Source: Tenacibaculum caenipelagi (GTDB lineage Bacteria; Bacteroidota; Bacteroidia; Flavobacteriales; Flavobacteriaceae). Taken from it: 64,000 nt of DNA. The notes under the pieces were generated by a model, which searched no databases, was not told where the DNA came from, and saw only the letters and a program-made list of their open reading frames with translations. The translations under genes were made by a program, and so were the position numbers. The DNA is taken from the NCBI RefSeq assembly GCF_004363005.1, contig NZ_SNYH01000001.1, forward strand, positions 558,001 to 622,000. Direction: 5' to 3'. This document shows, one piece after another, positions 16,920-25,517 of the stretch (position 1 is its first letter; each line of letters opens with the position of its first letter).

Positions 16920-18909
16920 GGTATCGTTTAATCAATCTAATAATGTTGCTGCAATTGTAAAGTTGTGGGAAGCAAACAATAAAAATGCAATTGGTGAGCA
17001 TATCATTGCACCTGAGGCAAAAGGAAAATTTACCCTAAAAGCAACTCCAACCTCAAATGATACTATTCTCTACATTACTGCTGAATTAACTGACGCTAAA
17101 GTTGTACTGCTATCTGTGCTTTCTCCTAATTTTAAAGAGGACATTACAAAAAATGGAGTTATCATAAACGAGTTAACAACCGTAGCCTCTGCTTTTACCT
17201 GTGCTCAGTTTTTTAACGAACTTCAATTAACTGGGAATCTACACGGAATAAGAATTGCCGCTAAAAACACTCCTAACCTTATCAATCCTGTAACAGGAAC
17301 TTATGGAGAGGTGTTAACAGATCCTTTCAATATTACACAAAATGAAACACTGGCTCGATTAAATACATTAGCAGCATTAATCGCAGCCTACGGAATAGTA
17401 GAGATTGAAGGATACAATTGGAAGGAAAATTTCATGAAGTACACAACACCTTTAGGAGGTAATAAACCCAAAAATACTGCCGAAGCTATGATTGGTGTCG
17501 CTCAATCTCCTTGGTTATATACAGCAGATTTATTTCATCTTTTTGACAAAGCCTATCCATCACCAGAAGATGGTTTCCCTGCCAAACCCAACAGCAAAGT
17601 TCCTACGAGTCGACGCAATGCTCCTTTTGTACCTTATCTAAGTTTTGCTCCTGAGGATTTCGCTATGATTTTAGCTTTCGGTCAAGGGGGAATCTGCGCT
17701 CCTGGAAAACTATCTCTTGACAAAGAAGGAAACTTATGGACAGGTTTAAACTGGATGCCAGGAGCACAAAATGGCGTGTATCAAGGTATCGGTGGCGGAC
17801 TTGTTAAGCTCGATTCAACAGGTAAATTATTATCTCCACCTGTTACGGGGTATACCGGAATGGGCGTTGATGGTGCTGGTTGGGGTACGGCTGTAACCAA
17901 AAACGGTACTTGCTGGGTAACGAGTTTTAACGGTTCTATTGGAGTGTATAAATTAGAAGACGGTTCACCAGTCGTTGAAAATGTTCCAGAACATATAGCA
18001 GAAGCTTTAAATGAAATTGGAGGTTTACAAGGTATTGGAGTAGCACCGAATGGTGATATTTGGATTGTTGGAACCTCATCTAACATCATGCTTCATTTTC
18101 CTGATGGAGACCTTACCAGAGGTAGAGTTGTTGTAAATGAAAAACTTAATGAATCTCTTTCTGCTCCATTTGCTGCTTCGATAGATGCTAACAATCGTGT
18201 ATGGATTAGTAACACCAATGGTGTATCGCTAGTTCGTTATGCTCCTTCTGAAAAAAACAGACCTGTAGAACGTTTTATTCTTGCTGGTGGCGGACGTGGA
18301 GTTGCTTTGGACTCCAAAGGAAATTGTTGGGTAGCCTGCAATACAAGTCCAGATTTCCCTCATACCACTACTACAGATGGCGTTTCCATTATTGAAGGAT
18401 TTGCGCTTGGATATCCGCACTTACAACAAACAGTGGGTCGTAAGCATAAAACAGGTGCCGTTTTTATGATTCCTGCAGATGCTAAGCCTGTAGATACGAT
18501 TGATAAAATTACCCATAAATCAAATTTAACACCTTACGGAGATGGTGAACTAAACGCTCCTTGGGGAGTATCTATTGATGGAAATGATGATGTTTGGGTT
18601 GCCAATTTTATGGGAAGAGGCGTATCGTTTATGGCAGGTGCTTCACCAACTGGACGAACCGAAGATTTTACTACAGGAGAGGTGATTCACACCATTCATT
18701 CGGGTAGTATCCAAATGTTGACCGATGTAGTAGTTGACCAAGCAGGAAATCTTTGGTGTGCCAATAACTGGAACCTACCTCAAACGGTGATGGAAGCAAA
18801 ACCTGACCCTGCCTATTCTACTTGGGGTGGTGGCTCTGGTGTCGTAGTGGTTTACGGAATTGCCAAACCTGCTCAAACTCCACTTACTGGTCCCGTTAAT
18901 GCTGTTTAA
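16837..18909 (+). CDS. NHL-repeat beta-propeller protein, cytoplasmic
   Basis: A 690-aa protein. Residues 1-40 carry a near-duplicate start; about 30-250 form an unrecognised region with a beta-sandwich-like first part (IKGEVSFNQSNNVAAIVKLWE) and then helices. About 265-680 form a beta-propeller of NHL type, with repeated blade motifs such as LSLDKEGNLWTG, GVAPNGDIWIVG, SIDANNRVWISN, ALDSKGNCWVAC, SIDGNDDVWVAN and VVDQAGNLWCAN. No signal peptide is visible, which is unusual for NHL propellers that are often extracellular. The propeller probably serves in binding or as a lactonase-like fold; catalytic metal ligands cannot be assigned. It is transcribed alone with a terminator at 18923. Confidence 0.8.
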   Translation: MSNQTTIKGDTTLKSTKAISNQITIKGEVSFNQSNNVAAIVKLWEANNKNAIGEHIIAPEAKGKFTLKATPTSNDTILYITAELTDAKVVLLSVLSPNFKEDITKNGVIINELTTVASAFTCAQFFNELQLTGNLHGIRIAAKNTPNLINPVTGTYGEVLTDPFNITQNETLARLNTLAALIAAYGIVEIEGYNWKENFMKYTTPLGGNKPKNTAEAMIGVAQSPWLYTADLFHLFDKAYPSPEDGFPAKPNSKVPTSRRNAPFVPYLSFAPEDFAMILAFGQGGICAPGKLSLDKEGNLWTGLNWMPGAQNGVYQGIGGGLVKLDSTGKLLSPPVTGYTGMGVDGAGWGTAVTKNGTCWVTSFNGSIGVYKLEDGSPVVENVPEHIAEALNEIGGLQGIGVAPNGDIWIVGTSSNIMLHFPDGDLTRGRVVVNEKLNESLSAPFAASIDANNRVWISNTNGVSLVRYAPSEKNRPVERFILAGGGRGVALDSKGNCWVACNTSPDFPHTTTTDGVSIIEGFALGYPHLQQTVGRKHKTGAVFMIPADAKPVDTIDKITHKSNLTPYGDGELNAPWGVSIDGNDDVWVANFMGRGVSFMAGASPTGRTEDFTTGEVIHTIHSGSIQMLTDVVVDQAGNLWCANNWNLPQTVMEAKPDPAYSTWGGGSGVVVVYGIAKPAQTPLTGPVNAV

Positions 18910-18922
18910 AATCTATAACAAT

Positions 18923-18953
18923 AAATAAGCGTCTGTTTTAAGGACGCTTATTT
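18923..18953 (+). terminator. Terminator of the NHL gene
   Basis: AAATAAGCGTC at 18923-18933 pairs with GACGCTTATTT at 18943-18953, loop TGTTTTAAG. The trailing T run is short. Confidence 0.7.
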
Positions 18954-18992
18954 AGTTAAAACTTTTTTAGATTCTTCTTCTCTTTTTATCTT

Positions 18993-19068
18993 TATATTTG
19001 GATAACTAAGAATTAAAAAGAAGCCTAGATATATTATATATGGACAAAAATGTTCGCATATATATTTG
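18993..19068 (+). promoter_or_regulatory. Two candidate -7 boxes upstream of the membrane protein
   Basis: TATATTTG occurs at 18993-19000 and again at 19061-19068, both full TAnnTTTG matches on the coding strand before the TTG start at 19112. No TTG sits at an ideal distance from either. The second box is within a stretch (19037-19072) that resembles 15011-15046 upstream of the AraC gene. Confidence 0.35.
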
Positions 19069-19111
19069 TTAGTTACAGGCAAAAGAAACGATAGAAAACA
19101 ACAATAACTAA

Positions 19112-19996
19112 TTGAAAATTATTCAAGAAATATTTAGCAATAGAGAAATTTCACTTCTAATATGGTTGTTATTGATATTATTAGGAATTCTTACTCAAAA
19201 AACAATTCGAAATAGTTTATGGGACGTTTTCAAAATGCTATTTCAAAAACAATTCTTAAAAGTCTATTTTTTCTTAATAATATACTTGTCCATAATGTTT
19301 TGGTCATTAAACAAAATGAAATTGTGGAATGTAACAGATCTTAAAGATAGCCTGTTTTGGTTTTTTACTGTTGCAATGGTTATGGTTTTTAGCACAAATT
19401 CAACTAAGAAAATCACTGACTTTAAAAAACTATTATTTGACACAATCAAAATCACAATTGTCTTAGAGTTTATTATAAACTTGTTTAGTTTTAGTCTATT
19501 AACAGAACTAATAATGTTGCCTTTTTTAACTTTTATAGTTATGCTTCAAGTGTTTTCTGAATCTGATCAGAAAAACTTTCAAGTAACAAAACTTTTGAAC
19601 AATGTTTTGAGTTTTATTGGTTTGTCTATTTTACTGTTTTCAATTTATAAGACTTATACCGAGTTCAATAATATTGCTAATCTTGGAACATTAAAATCAT
19701 TCATACTACCTATTATTTTAACTATATTATTCATTCCTTTTGCCTATTCGCTTTCTCTTTTCAGTATTTACCAATCATATTTTATTCGTTTAGATTTTAT
19801 GACTGTAAAAAAAGATAAAGTCAAAATTGCAAAAAAACACATACTAACAATTGCTAATATCAATCTAAAAAAACTTAATAATATAATTGACAATTTTGAT
19901 AAAAAAGTATTTTATGACGATACTGATTTAAAAGTATACATTAAAGATATTAGTAAAATAAAAAAGCCTATTACTAACACTGTATATAGTAAATAG
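19112..19996 (+). CDS. Hypothetical multi-pass membrane protein, 294 aa
   Basis: I do not recognise this family. Predicted membrane helices lie near 13-28, 48-68, 84-96, 115-145 (two), 168-183 and 200-225. The last 70 residues are hydrophilic and lysine-rich (KKDKVKIAKKHILTIANINL) and probably cytoplasmic. The start is a TTG at 19112, as no ATG in frame lies before the first helix. It has low-complexity Phe, Leu, Ile and Lys composition, lacks a close neighbour on its strand, and sits at the right end of the accessory block. Confidence 0.7.
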   Translation: MKIIQEIFSNREISLLIWLLLILLGILTQKTIRNSLWDVFKMLFQKQFLKVYFFLIIYLSIMFWSLNKMKLWNVTDLKDSLFWFFTVAMVMVFSTNSTKKITDFKKLLFDTIKITIVLEFIINLFSFSLLTELIMLPFLTFIVMLQVFSESDQKNFQVTKLLNNVLSFIGLSILLFSIYKTYTEFNNIANLGTLKSFILPIILTILFIPFAYSLSLFSIYQSYFIRLDFMTVKKDKVKIAKKHILTIANINLKKLNNIIDNFDKKVFYDDTDLKVYIKDISKIKKPITNTVYSK

Positions 19997-20038
19997 ATTT
20001 TTATCGATTCACGAAAATTAAGTAATATTTACAAACAG

Positions 20039-20063
20039 AGCCAAATCAAGTATTTGGCTTTAA
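20039..20063 (+). terminator. Weak terminator after the membrane protein
   Basis: AGCCAAAT pairs with ATTTGGCT around CAAGT; only a short T run follows, so efficiency is uncertain. Confidence 0.5.
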
Positions 20064-20160
20064 AATAAATAAGATAAAAATAAAATAGAACGTTTTGGTT
20101 CAGTGCATATTCGAAAGAGCTTACAGCTTTCTATTACCCTACCTCACTATATACTGAGCG

Positions 20161-20784
20161 TTACAACCACTCCAAAAACTCCTCTCTAGGAATTTCTCTC
20201 GCGCCTAAACTTGCTAAATGGTCATTATATACTTGGCAATCGATGAGTTTATAGCCTCCTTTTTGAGCTAAATGGATAAACGCTACTTTGCTCATATTAC
20301 TTACTTTGCTAAACATACTCTCGCCACAAAACACCCCGTTTCCTAAATCTACTCCGTACAAACCTGCAACTAATTTATCGTCCACCCATACCTCAATAGA
20401 TTTTGCATAGCCTTTGTCGTGTAAGTTTATATATGCATCTTCCATTTCATCGGTAATCCAAGTACCTAATTGATCAAAACGATTGATGTGTCGGCAATTA
20501 AAAATAACATCGTCAAAAGCTTTGTTTTCTGTTACGGTAAAACCTCCTTTTTTCAATATTTGTTTCATCGATTTGGAAATTTTCACCTCCTCAGGAAACA
20601 ACACCATGCGTTCCCATGGCGAGTACCAAATTATCGGCTCATCTTCATTAAACCACGGAAAAATACCATGTTGGTATGCGTACACCAATCGTTCAACTGA
20701 TAAGTCACCTCCTAAAGCTAAAACGCCATCATCAGTAGCCAATTCATATGGCGGAAATTCTATTTTATCTGAAAGCCAAATCAT
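20161..20784 (-). CDS. aat: Leucyl/phenylalanyl-tRNA--protein transferase
   Basis: The enzyme moves Leu or Phe from charged tRNA to N-terminal Lys or Arg of proteins, marking them for ClpS/ClpAP under the N-end rule. Family blocks are clear: FPPYELATDDGVLALGGDLS, YQHGIFPWF, WYSPWERMVLFPEE and GVFCGESMFS. The ATG at 20784 (MIWLSDKIEF) is chosen over one 39 nt upstream because family members begin 4-10 residues before this block and because the extra segment would come from the palindromic repeat at 20807-20878. It is 207 aa, close to the usual length. Confidence 0.92.
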   Translation of the reverse strand: MIWLSDKIEFPPYELATDDGVLALGGDLSVERLVYAYQHGIFPWFNEDEPIIWYSPWERMVLFPEEVKISKSMKQILKKGGFTVTENKAFDDVIFNCRHINRFDQLGTWITDEMEDAYINLHDKGYAKSIEVWVDDKLVAGLYGVDLGNGVFCGESMFSKVSNMSKVAFIHLAQKGGYKLIDCQVYNDHLASLGAREIPREEFLEWL

Positions 20785-20806
20785 ATCATCTGTTATAATA
20801 AAAGTC

Positions 20807-20878
20807 GTCACTGCGAGGTACAAAGCAGTCTCTTGTTTAAAAAGATTACTTCACTCATCTCTTCGTTCGTAATGACAC
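20807..20878. repeat. Intergenic palindromic repeat, copy A
   Basis: An imperfect palindrome with GTCACTGCGAG at the left end and CGTAATGACAC at the right, arms separated by about 45 nt with internal GCAGTCTC and AGATTACTT. It is related to the copies near 31.4, 53.8 and 57.5-57.8 kb. It abuts the stop codon of the downstream-oriented transporter gene. Confidence 0.7.
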
Positions 20879-22257
20879 TAAAATAGTAATAATCCCAGCA
20901 AATATATAGCACTTCCTACCACCATTGCAATTAATGTATAGGGTAAAATTTCTTTCGCTTTTAACTTTGTAATTCCCAGTAACGGTAATGCCCAAAAAGG
21001 CTGTAACATATTGGTGATTTGATCTCCGTAAGCCAGTGCCATAATCGCTTTAGGTAATGAAACTCCTAATTTCAACGCACTCTCCACCACAATAGGTCCT
21101 TGTACTACCCATTGTCCTCCTCCACTCGGTACAAAAATGTTCACCAAACCTGCACTAAAAAATGTAAAAATAGGCAAGGTGGTTGCTGTTGAAATCGACA
21201 CAAAAAAATCGGAAATTAAAGTAACCATCCCTGTACTTTTCATCACACCCATTATACCAAAATACAACGGAAACTGAATTAAAATCCCAGAAACATCACT
21301 AATCGATTCTCCCACCGCATTGGTGAACTTTTTAAAACTTCCATGAAGGATAATTCCCAATCCTAACATAAAAAAGTTAATTAAGTTCGGCGTAATTTTT
21401 AACTGCTGAATATCTGCCCAATAACGATACCCAAAGGCTATTAAAATCAAAGCTCCAAAAACTATTGCCAAAAGTTTAGAGCTATCCAATTTTTCTGCTT
21501 GGGTAGTTGCTTTCTCTTCAGCATTCATTTGATATTCTGGTAAGTGAATCGCTGTAGGATTTGCTTTTTTTCCTAAGAAATAAAAAGTTGCAGATACTGT
21601 AATTACCACCACCAAAAAAATCAACAAATTCCACCAACTAAATATGGTTTGTGAATAATCAATCACCTCTGGTATTTGAGCTAAAACCTCTTCCGAAGAA
21701 ACCGATTGCATAATACTTTTGATATGTCCGCTCTCGTTAATTTTTATGGGTGCCGATCCAGAAATTCCACCATGCCAAACCATCAATCCCATATAGCCAG
21801 CTGCTCCAATAATCGGGTAATTTAATTTGATATTATTTTTTTGTGCATGTTCCGCAACTTTACGTGCTAACAACGCTCCAAAAATGAGACCTAATCCCCA
21901 ATTAAAAAATGCCACCAACATGGTTGTACAACTTACAATAGCAGCGCTATTTGCAGTATTAGTACAATACTTTGTTACTCTTAAAATTAAATTACTCACA
22001 GGTTTACTTAACACTAATACGTGTCCTAACACTAAAATCAACATCATTTGGTAGGCGAAAACCAACAATCCGTTAGACCAAATTCCGTTTTCCCAAAACT
22101 GTAATACTTCTAATGAATAATTAACAACAGAACTTTCATTTGGTTTGGTAAAAATCAGTGCTAAAAAAAGAGTAACTAAGGTTAATAAAATGGCAATGGT
22201 AAAAGGTGAGGGTAAATATTTTTTAAATACATTCTCTATAACCTGTGTAATTTTCAT
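20878..22257 (-). CDS. Short-chain fatty acid transporter, AtoE family
   Basis: A 459-aa transporter with about 12 membrane helices, starting with the family's VFKKYLPSPFTIAILLTLVT. The conserved loop PSGGGQWVVQGPI lies at 377-389 and FFNWGLGLIFGALLA near 115-129. AtoE-type carriers import short-chain fatty acids such as acetoacetate or butyrate, probably with protons. No acyl-CoA transferase or thiolase is adjacent, so the substrate is inferred by family only. The stop codon touches the palindromic repeat copy A. Confidence 0.87.
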   Translation of the reverse strand: MKITQVIENVFKKYLPSPFTIAILLTLVTLFLALIFTKPNESSVVNYSLEVLQFWENGIWSNGLLVFAYQMMLILVLGHVLVLSKPVSNLILRVTKYCTNTANSAAIVSCTTMLVAFFNWGLGLIFGALLARKVAEHAQKNNIKLNYPIIGAAGYMGLMVWHGGISGSAPIKINESGHIKSIMQSVSSEEVLAQIPEVIDYSQTIFSWWNLLIFLVVVITVSATFYFLGKKANPTAIHLPEYQMNAEEKATTQAEKLDSSKLLAIVFGALILIAFGYRYWADIQQLKITPNLINFFMLGLGIILHGSFKKFTNAVGESISDVSGILIQFPLYFGIMGVMKSTGMVTLISDFFVSISTATTLPIFTFFSAGLVNIFVPSGGGQWVVQGPIVVESALKLGVSLPKAIMALAYGDQITNMLQPFWALPLLGITKLKAKEILPYTLIAMVVGSAIYLLGLLLF

Positions 22258-22402
22258 AGTGTAGGGTTTGATTTGCTAAAATAATCAAATAGCAATAAAT
22301 TATTTTAGAACAAGTTTACAGTCATAAGGTAAAACTTGAAATATTTCTTTTAATCTGCTATAGTATTTAAATCTCATTGAGGGAGTAAATTGTTTTTTTA
22401 AC

Positions 22403-22410
22403 TAGCTTTG
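22403..22410 (+). promoter_or_regulatory. Candidate -7 box, leaderless arrangement
   Basis: TAGCTTTG ends 5 nt before the A of the ATG at 22415. With the usual distance from this box to the start of transcription, the mRNA would begin at or next to the start codon. A TTG at 22377-22379 is 23 nt upstream. Confidence 0.45.
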
Positions 22411-22414
22411 CAGC

Positions 22415-23971
22415 ATGGTAAAAGAACTTCAATTACGTGTTAATTTAGTAGAAGAACGTAAAGACAATATATTACAGCTAAAAGCTGCTAAAAAACTAGG
22501 TATTAACATTGCTGATATTACTAGTGTAAAAGTATTGCGTAAATCGATTGACGCACGTAAAAAAGAAGTTGTTTTCAACTACAAAGTAGCGGTTTATATT
22601 AGCGAACCGCAACCTGATACTCCCGACTACATTTTTGAATATAAAGATGTGTCGAATGCCAAAGAAATTCATATTGTAGGATTTGGCCCTGCAGGAATGT
22701 ATGCAGCGCTACGTTGTATTGAACTAGGGTATAAACCTATCGTATTAGAACGTGGTAAAAATGTGCAAGACCGTCGTAGAGATTTGCGTGCTATTAACCA
22801 ATTTCATGAAGTAAATCCAGATTCTAACTATTGTTTTGGTGAAGGTGGGGCTGGAACCTATTCTGACGGAAAGTTATATACTCGAAGTTTAAAACGCGGT
22901 GATGTTCGTAAAATATTTGAAAACTTAGTATATCACGGAGCTACTGACCAAATCTTGGTAGATGCACATCCTCATATTGGAACTAACAAGCTTCCGAAAA
23001 TTATTCAAAATATTCGTGAAACGATTTTAAAACACGGTGGCGAAATTCATTTTGAAACCCGTGTTACCGATTTTATCGTTAAAAACAATAAACTACAAGC
23101 CATACAGCTACAAAATGGTTCTGAAATGGCTGTGAATGCTGTGATTTTAGCTACAGGTCATTCAGCAAGAGACATATACGAACTACTGCATAAAAAAGAC
23201 ATTTTACTAAAAGCAAAGTCGTTTGCTATGGGGGTTCGTGTAGAGCATCCGCAAGAAATCATCGACCAAATTCAGTACAGTTGTACAGGTCAACGAGACG
23301 AGCTACTTCCGGCTGCTGCCTACAGTTTAGTGCACCAAGTTGGAAACCGTGGTGTGTATTCATTCTGTATGTGTCCGGGCGGGTTCATCGTTCCTGCAGC
23401 AACAGCCAATGGTGAAGTTGTGGTAAACGGAATGTCGCCATCGCGTCGTAATAACAAGTTTGCTAACTCTGGTATTGTGGTTGAAATTAATGTAGATAAA
23501 GACTTACCGAAGTATGAAAAATACGGAGTTTTAAAAGGCTTACAATATCAAAAAGATTTAGAAAAAATGGCATTCAATGCTGGCGGAAGAAGTCAGGTTG
23601 CCCCAGCACAACGTTTAACAGATTTTGTAGAAGGCAGACTTTCTTCTTCATTAAATGATTGTTCGTATCAACCAGGATTAAATTCTTCTCCTCTTCACTC
23701 GTTACTTCCTAAATTAATTGGTAGTAGATTACGTAAAGGTTTTGCTGCTTTCGGACAAAAAATGCACGGGTATTATACAGCTGAAGCAAATATTGTTGGG
23801 GTAGAATCTAGAACCTCATCGCCCGTAAATATTCCTCGAAAAGAAAACTTAGAGCACCCACAAATTAAAGGTCTTTTTCCTTGTGGTGAAGGTGGTGGGT
23901 ATGCCGGAGGAATTGTTTCTGCTGCAATGGATGGTGAACGCTGCGCCGAAGCTGCCATTGCTAACCTGTAA
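22415..23971 (+). CDS. FAD-dependent dehydrogenase, COG2509 type
   Basis: A 518-aa flavoprotein. Residues 1-75 form the small N-terminal domain of this family (KELQLRVNLVEERKDN). The FAD-binding Rossmann motif is GFGPAGMYAAL at 89-99, with the acidic end of strand 2 at VLERG 110-114. GEGGAGTYSDGKLYTR follows near 141-156, and a second glycine-rich block GEGGGYAGGIVSAAMDGE near 493-510 closes the FAD site. Proteins of this group are common and mostly uncharacterised; the electron partner is unknown. A promoter box sits 5 nt before the ATG. Confidence 0.88.
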   Translation: MVKELQLRVNLVEERKDNILQLKAAKKLGINIADITSVKVLRKSIDARKKEVVFNYKVAVYISEPQPDTPDYIFEYKDVSNAKEIHIVGFGPAGMYAALRCIELGYKPIVLERGKNVQDRRRDLRAINQFHEVNPDSNYCFGEGGAGTYSDGKLYTRSLKRGDVRKIFENLVYHGATDQILVDAHPHIGTNKLPKIIQNIRETILKHGGEIHFETRVTDFIVKNNKLQAIQLQNGSEMAVNAVILATGHSARDIYELLHKKDILLKAKSFAMGVRVEHPQEIIDQIQYSCTGQRDELLPAAAYSLVHQVGNRGVYSFCMCPGGFIVPAATANGEVVVNGMSPSRRNNKFANSGIVVEINVDKDLPKYEKYGVLKGLQYQKDLEKMAFNAGGRSQVAPAQRLTDFVEGRLSSSLNDCSYQPGLNSSPLHSLLPKLIGSRLRKGFAAFGQKMHGYYTAEANIVGVESRTSSPVNIPRKENLEHPQIKGLFPCGEGGGYAGGIVSAAMDGERCAEAAIANL

Positions 23972-24012
23972 TAATTAACAAATATTTGTTAGTGTAATTT
24001 CTAATTACCTCG

Positions 24013-24020
24013 TACTTTTG
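24013..24020 (+). promoter_or_regulatory. Candidate -7 box of the VTT gene
   Basis: TACTTTTG matches TAnnTTTG; a TTG at 23986-23988 is 24 nt upstream, slightly long. The leader would be about 25 nt. Confidence 0.45.
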
Positions 24021-24049
24021 CAGTTCCTTAAAATAGAGGCTTTTTAACA

Positions 24050-24682
24050 ATGAGTAAAAAGAATAAGAAAAATAAAAAGAAAATAGACAAACCTCATTAT
24101 AAACGGTTACATAATTACTATAACCGTACAGGTTTTTATATGTTTATATGGATTAGTTTAAAGAAAGCTTTTTGGCCTATTATTGGAGCTGTTGTCGGAT
24201 TGCTTTTGTTTAATAAATATGTTTACAATATCAACGATGGTTTGCAAACCATGACCGAGACTTTTTCTAGAGTTGGTATTTTAACTACTTTTTTTATTTC
24301 TGAAACGATTTTAGGGTTAATTCCACCAGAAATTTTCATCGCTTGGTCTAAAAAAACAGAAGATCCTATTGTAAACATTTCAATTTTAGCTACACTATCT
24401 TATTTAGGAGGATTGTGTGCTTATTTTATAGGAAGAGCTTCTTTAAAAATTGACTCTGTAAGAAATTATTTGGAAGTTAAAATGGCTAAAAACCTTAAAA
24501 ACACTAGTAAGTGGGGAGGTTTTTTAATTTTAGTAGGAGCTTTATTACCACTACCTTTTGCTATTAGCTGTTTAACTGCTGGTATGATTAAATATCCATT
24601 TAAGAATGTAGTTTTTGTAGGCTTGTTTCGTTTTGCACGTTTTGCCGTTTATGCTTGGGCTATATTTTCTGTAGTAAACTAA
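24050..24682 (+). CDS. VTT/DedA-like membrane protein (YqaA type)
   Basis: A 210-aa membrane protein. The first 30 residues are extremely basic (KKNKKNKKKIDKPHYKR), followed by helices near 35-55, 70-90, 108-128, 158-178 and 185-208. The pattern SETILGLIPPEIF with a re-entrant loop, and LPLPFAISCLTAGMIKYPF near the end, is that of the SNARE-associated/VTT (DedA) superfamily, some members of which transport phospholipids or other lipids. The next gene starts 6 nt after the stop, so the two are co-translated. Confidence 0.8.
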   Translation: MSKKNKKNKKKIDKPHYKRLHNYYNRTGFYMFIWISLKKAFWPIIGAVVGLLLFNKYVYNINDGLQTMTETFSRVGILTTFFISETILGLIPPEIFIAWSKKTEDPIVNISILATLSYLGGLCAYFIGRASLKIDSVRNYLEVKMAKNLKNTSKWGGFLILVGALLPLPFAISCLTAGMIKYPFKNVVFVGLFRFARFAVYAWAIFSVVN

Positions 24683-24688
24683 TATAAT

Positions 24689-24925
24689 ATGGCACTAACA
24701 AACAATGACATTTTTAAAAAGCTACGAGTAGCACATAAACTAAGAGATACAGATATCATCGACATTTGTGCCTTAGTAGATTTCAAGGTTTCAAAATCGG
24801 AAATCAATGCTATTTTTAGAAAAGAAGACCATCCAAAGTATATGGAATGTGGCGATCAATTTTTGCGTAATTTTTTAAACGGATTGATTATACACCTGAG
24901 AGGCCCAATGCCTGAAAAGAAATAA
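24689..24925 (+). CDS. DUF1456 family protein
   Basis: A 78-aa helical protein. The DUF1456 pattern is clear: LTNNDIFKKLRVAHKL, then FKVSKSEINAIFRKEDHPKY, then CGDQFLRNFLNGLI. YehS of E. coli has two such modules, while this one has a single copy. Function is unknown. It is the last gene of a two-gene operon with a membrane protein and is followed by a terminator. Confidence 0.88.
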   Translation: MALTNNDIFKKLRVAHKLRDTDIIDICALVDFKVSKSEINAIFRKEDHPKYMECGDQFLRNFLNGLIIHLRGPMPEKK

Positions 24926-24940
24926 TCATAAATACATTAT

Positions 24941-24979
24941 AATAAAAAACCTTCTGAACTTAATCAAAAGGTTTTTATT
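24941..24979 (+). terminator. Terminator after the DUF1456 gene
   Basis: AAAAACCTT at 24945-24953 pairs with AAGGTTTTT at 24968-24976, followed by ATTTT. Confidence 0.75.
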
Positions 24980-25097
24980 TTCCCCTTAAATTCCTCACTC
25001 AATAATTCTTATTGAATGATTATATTACAAATGTACTACAGTTCCTTTGTGTACAAAAGTGGATATCCGTAATAGAATATGTATTTTTCCGCAAAAC

Positions 25098-25124
25098 AAA
25101 AAAGAGAGCTAAAAAGCTCTCTTC
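25098..25124 (-). terminator. Terminator of the DUF3127 unit
   Basis: On the minus strand AAGAGAGC pairs with GCTCTCTT around a short AT loop, followed by a run of six T. Confidence 0.8.
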
Positions 25125-25144
25125 TATATCAATATTCCTTTTAA

Positions 25145-25510
25145 TTAAAAAGGTAAATCATCTGGTTCGTTTGCAGATAAATCTGGAGCTGGTTCAAACT
25201 GATCTGCTGGTGGAATGTTTTGTGAAGCTCCTTGTGCTAAATTTTCAATTCTCCATCCTTGAACAGAATTAAAATACTTTGCTTCACCTTGAGGATTAAT
25301 CCACTCTCTTCCTCTTAAATTAATAGAAACCTTTACATCTTGTCCTACTTGGTAATTGTTTAACAAATCACATTTATCTTGAATAAATTCAATTAATATC
25401 ATTTGTGGGTATTGCTCATCGGTAGTAACTACCATTTCGCGCTTTCTAAATCCGCTAGACCCGAATGTTTGTGTCTCGTTAATTAATTTAATTTTCCCTA
25501 TTACTTCCAT
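25145..25510 (-). CDS. DUF3127 protein
   Basis: A 121-aa protein. Residues 1-92 form the DUF3127 domain, an OB-fold-like module starting MEVIGKIKLINETQTFGSSGFRKRE and including VKVSINLRGREW. The acidic, proline-rich tail (about 95-121, ending EPDDLPF) resembles the tail of single-stranded-DNA-binding proteins, which interacts with partner proteins; this is suggestive only. It lies 7 nt downstream of a flavin reductase gene and is co-transcribed with it. Confidence 0.88.
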   Translation of the reverse strand: MEVIGKIKLINETQTFGSSGFRKREMVVTTDEQYPQMILIEFIQDKCDLLNNYQVGQDVKVSINLRGREWINPQGEAKYFNSVQGWRIENLAQGASQNIPPADQFEPAPDLSANEPDDLPF

Positions 25511-25517
25511 TTCTATT

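Noticed and set aside
20470..20872. Plus-strand frames over aat
   Set aside because: Antisense to a well-supported gene; no family.
25012..25272. Plus-strand 86-codon frame
   Set aside because: Covers the terminator and the antisense of DUF3127; composition not protein-like.
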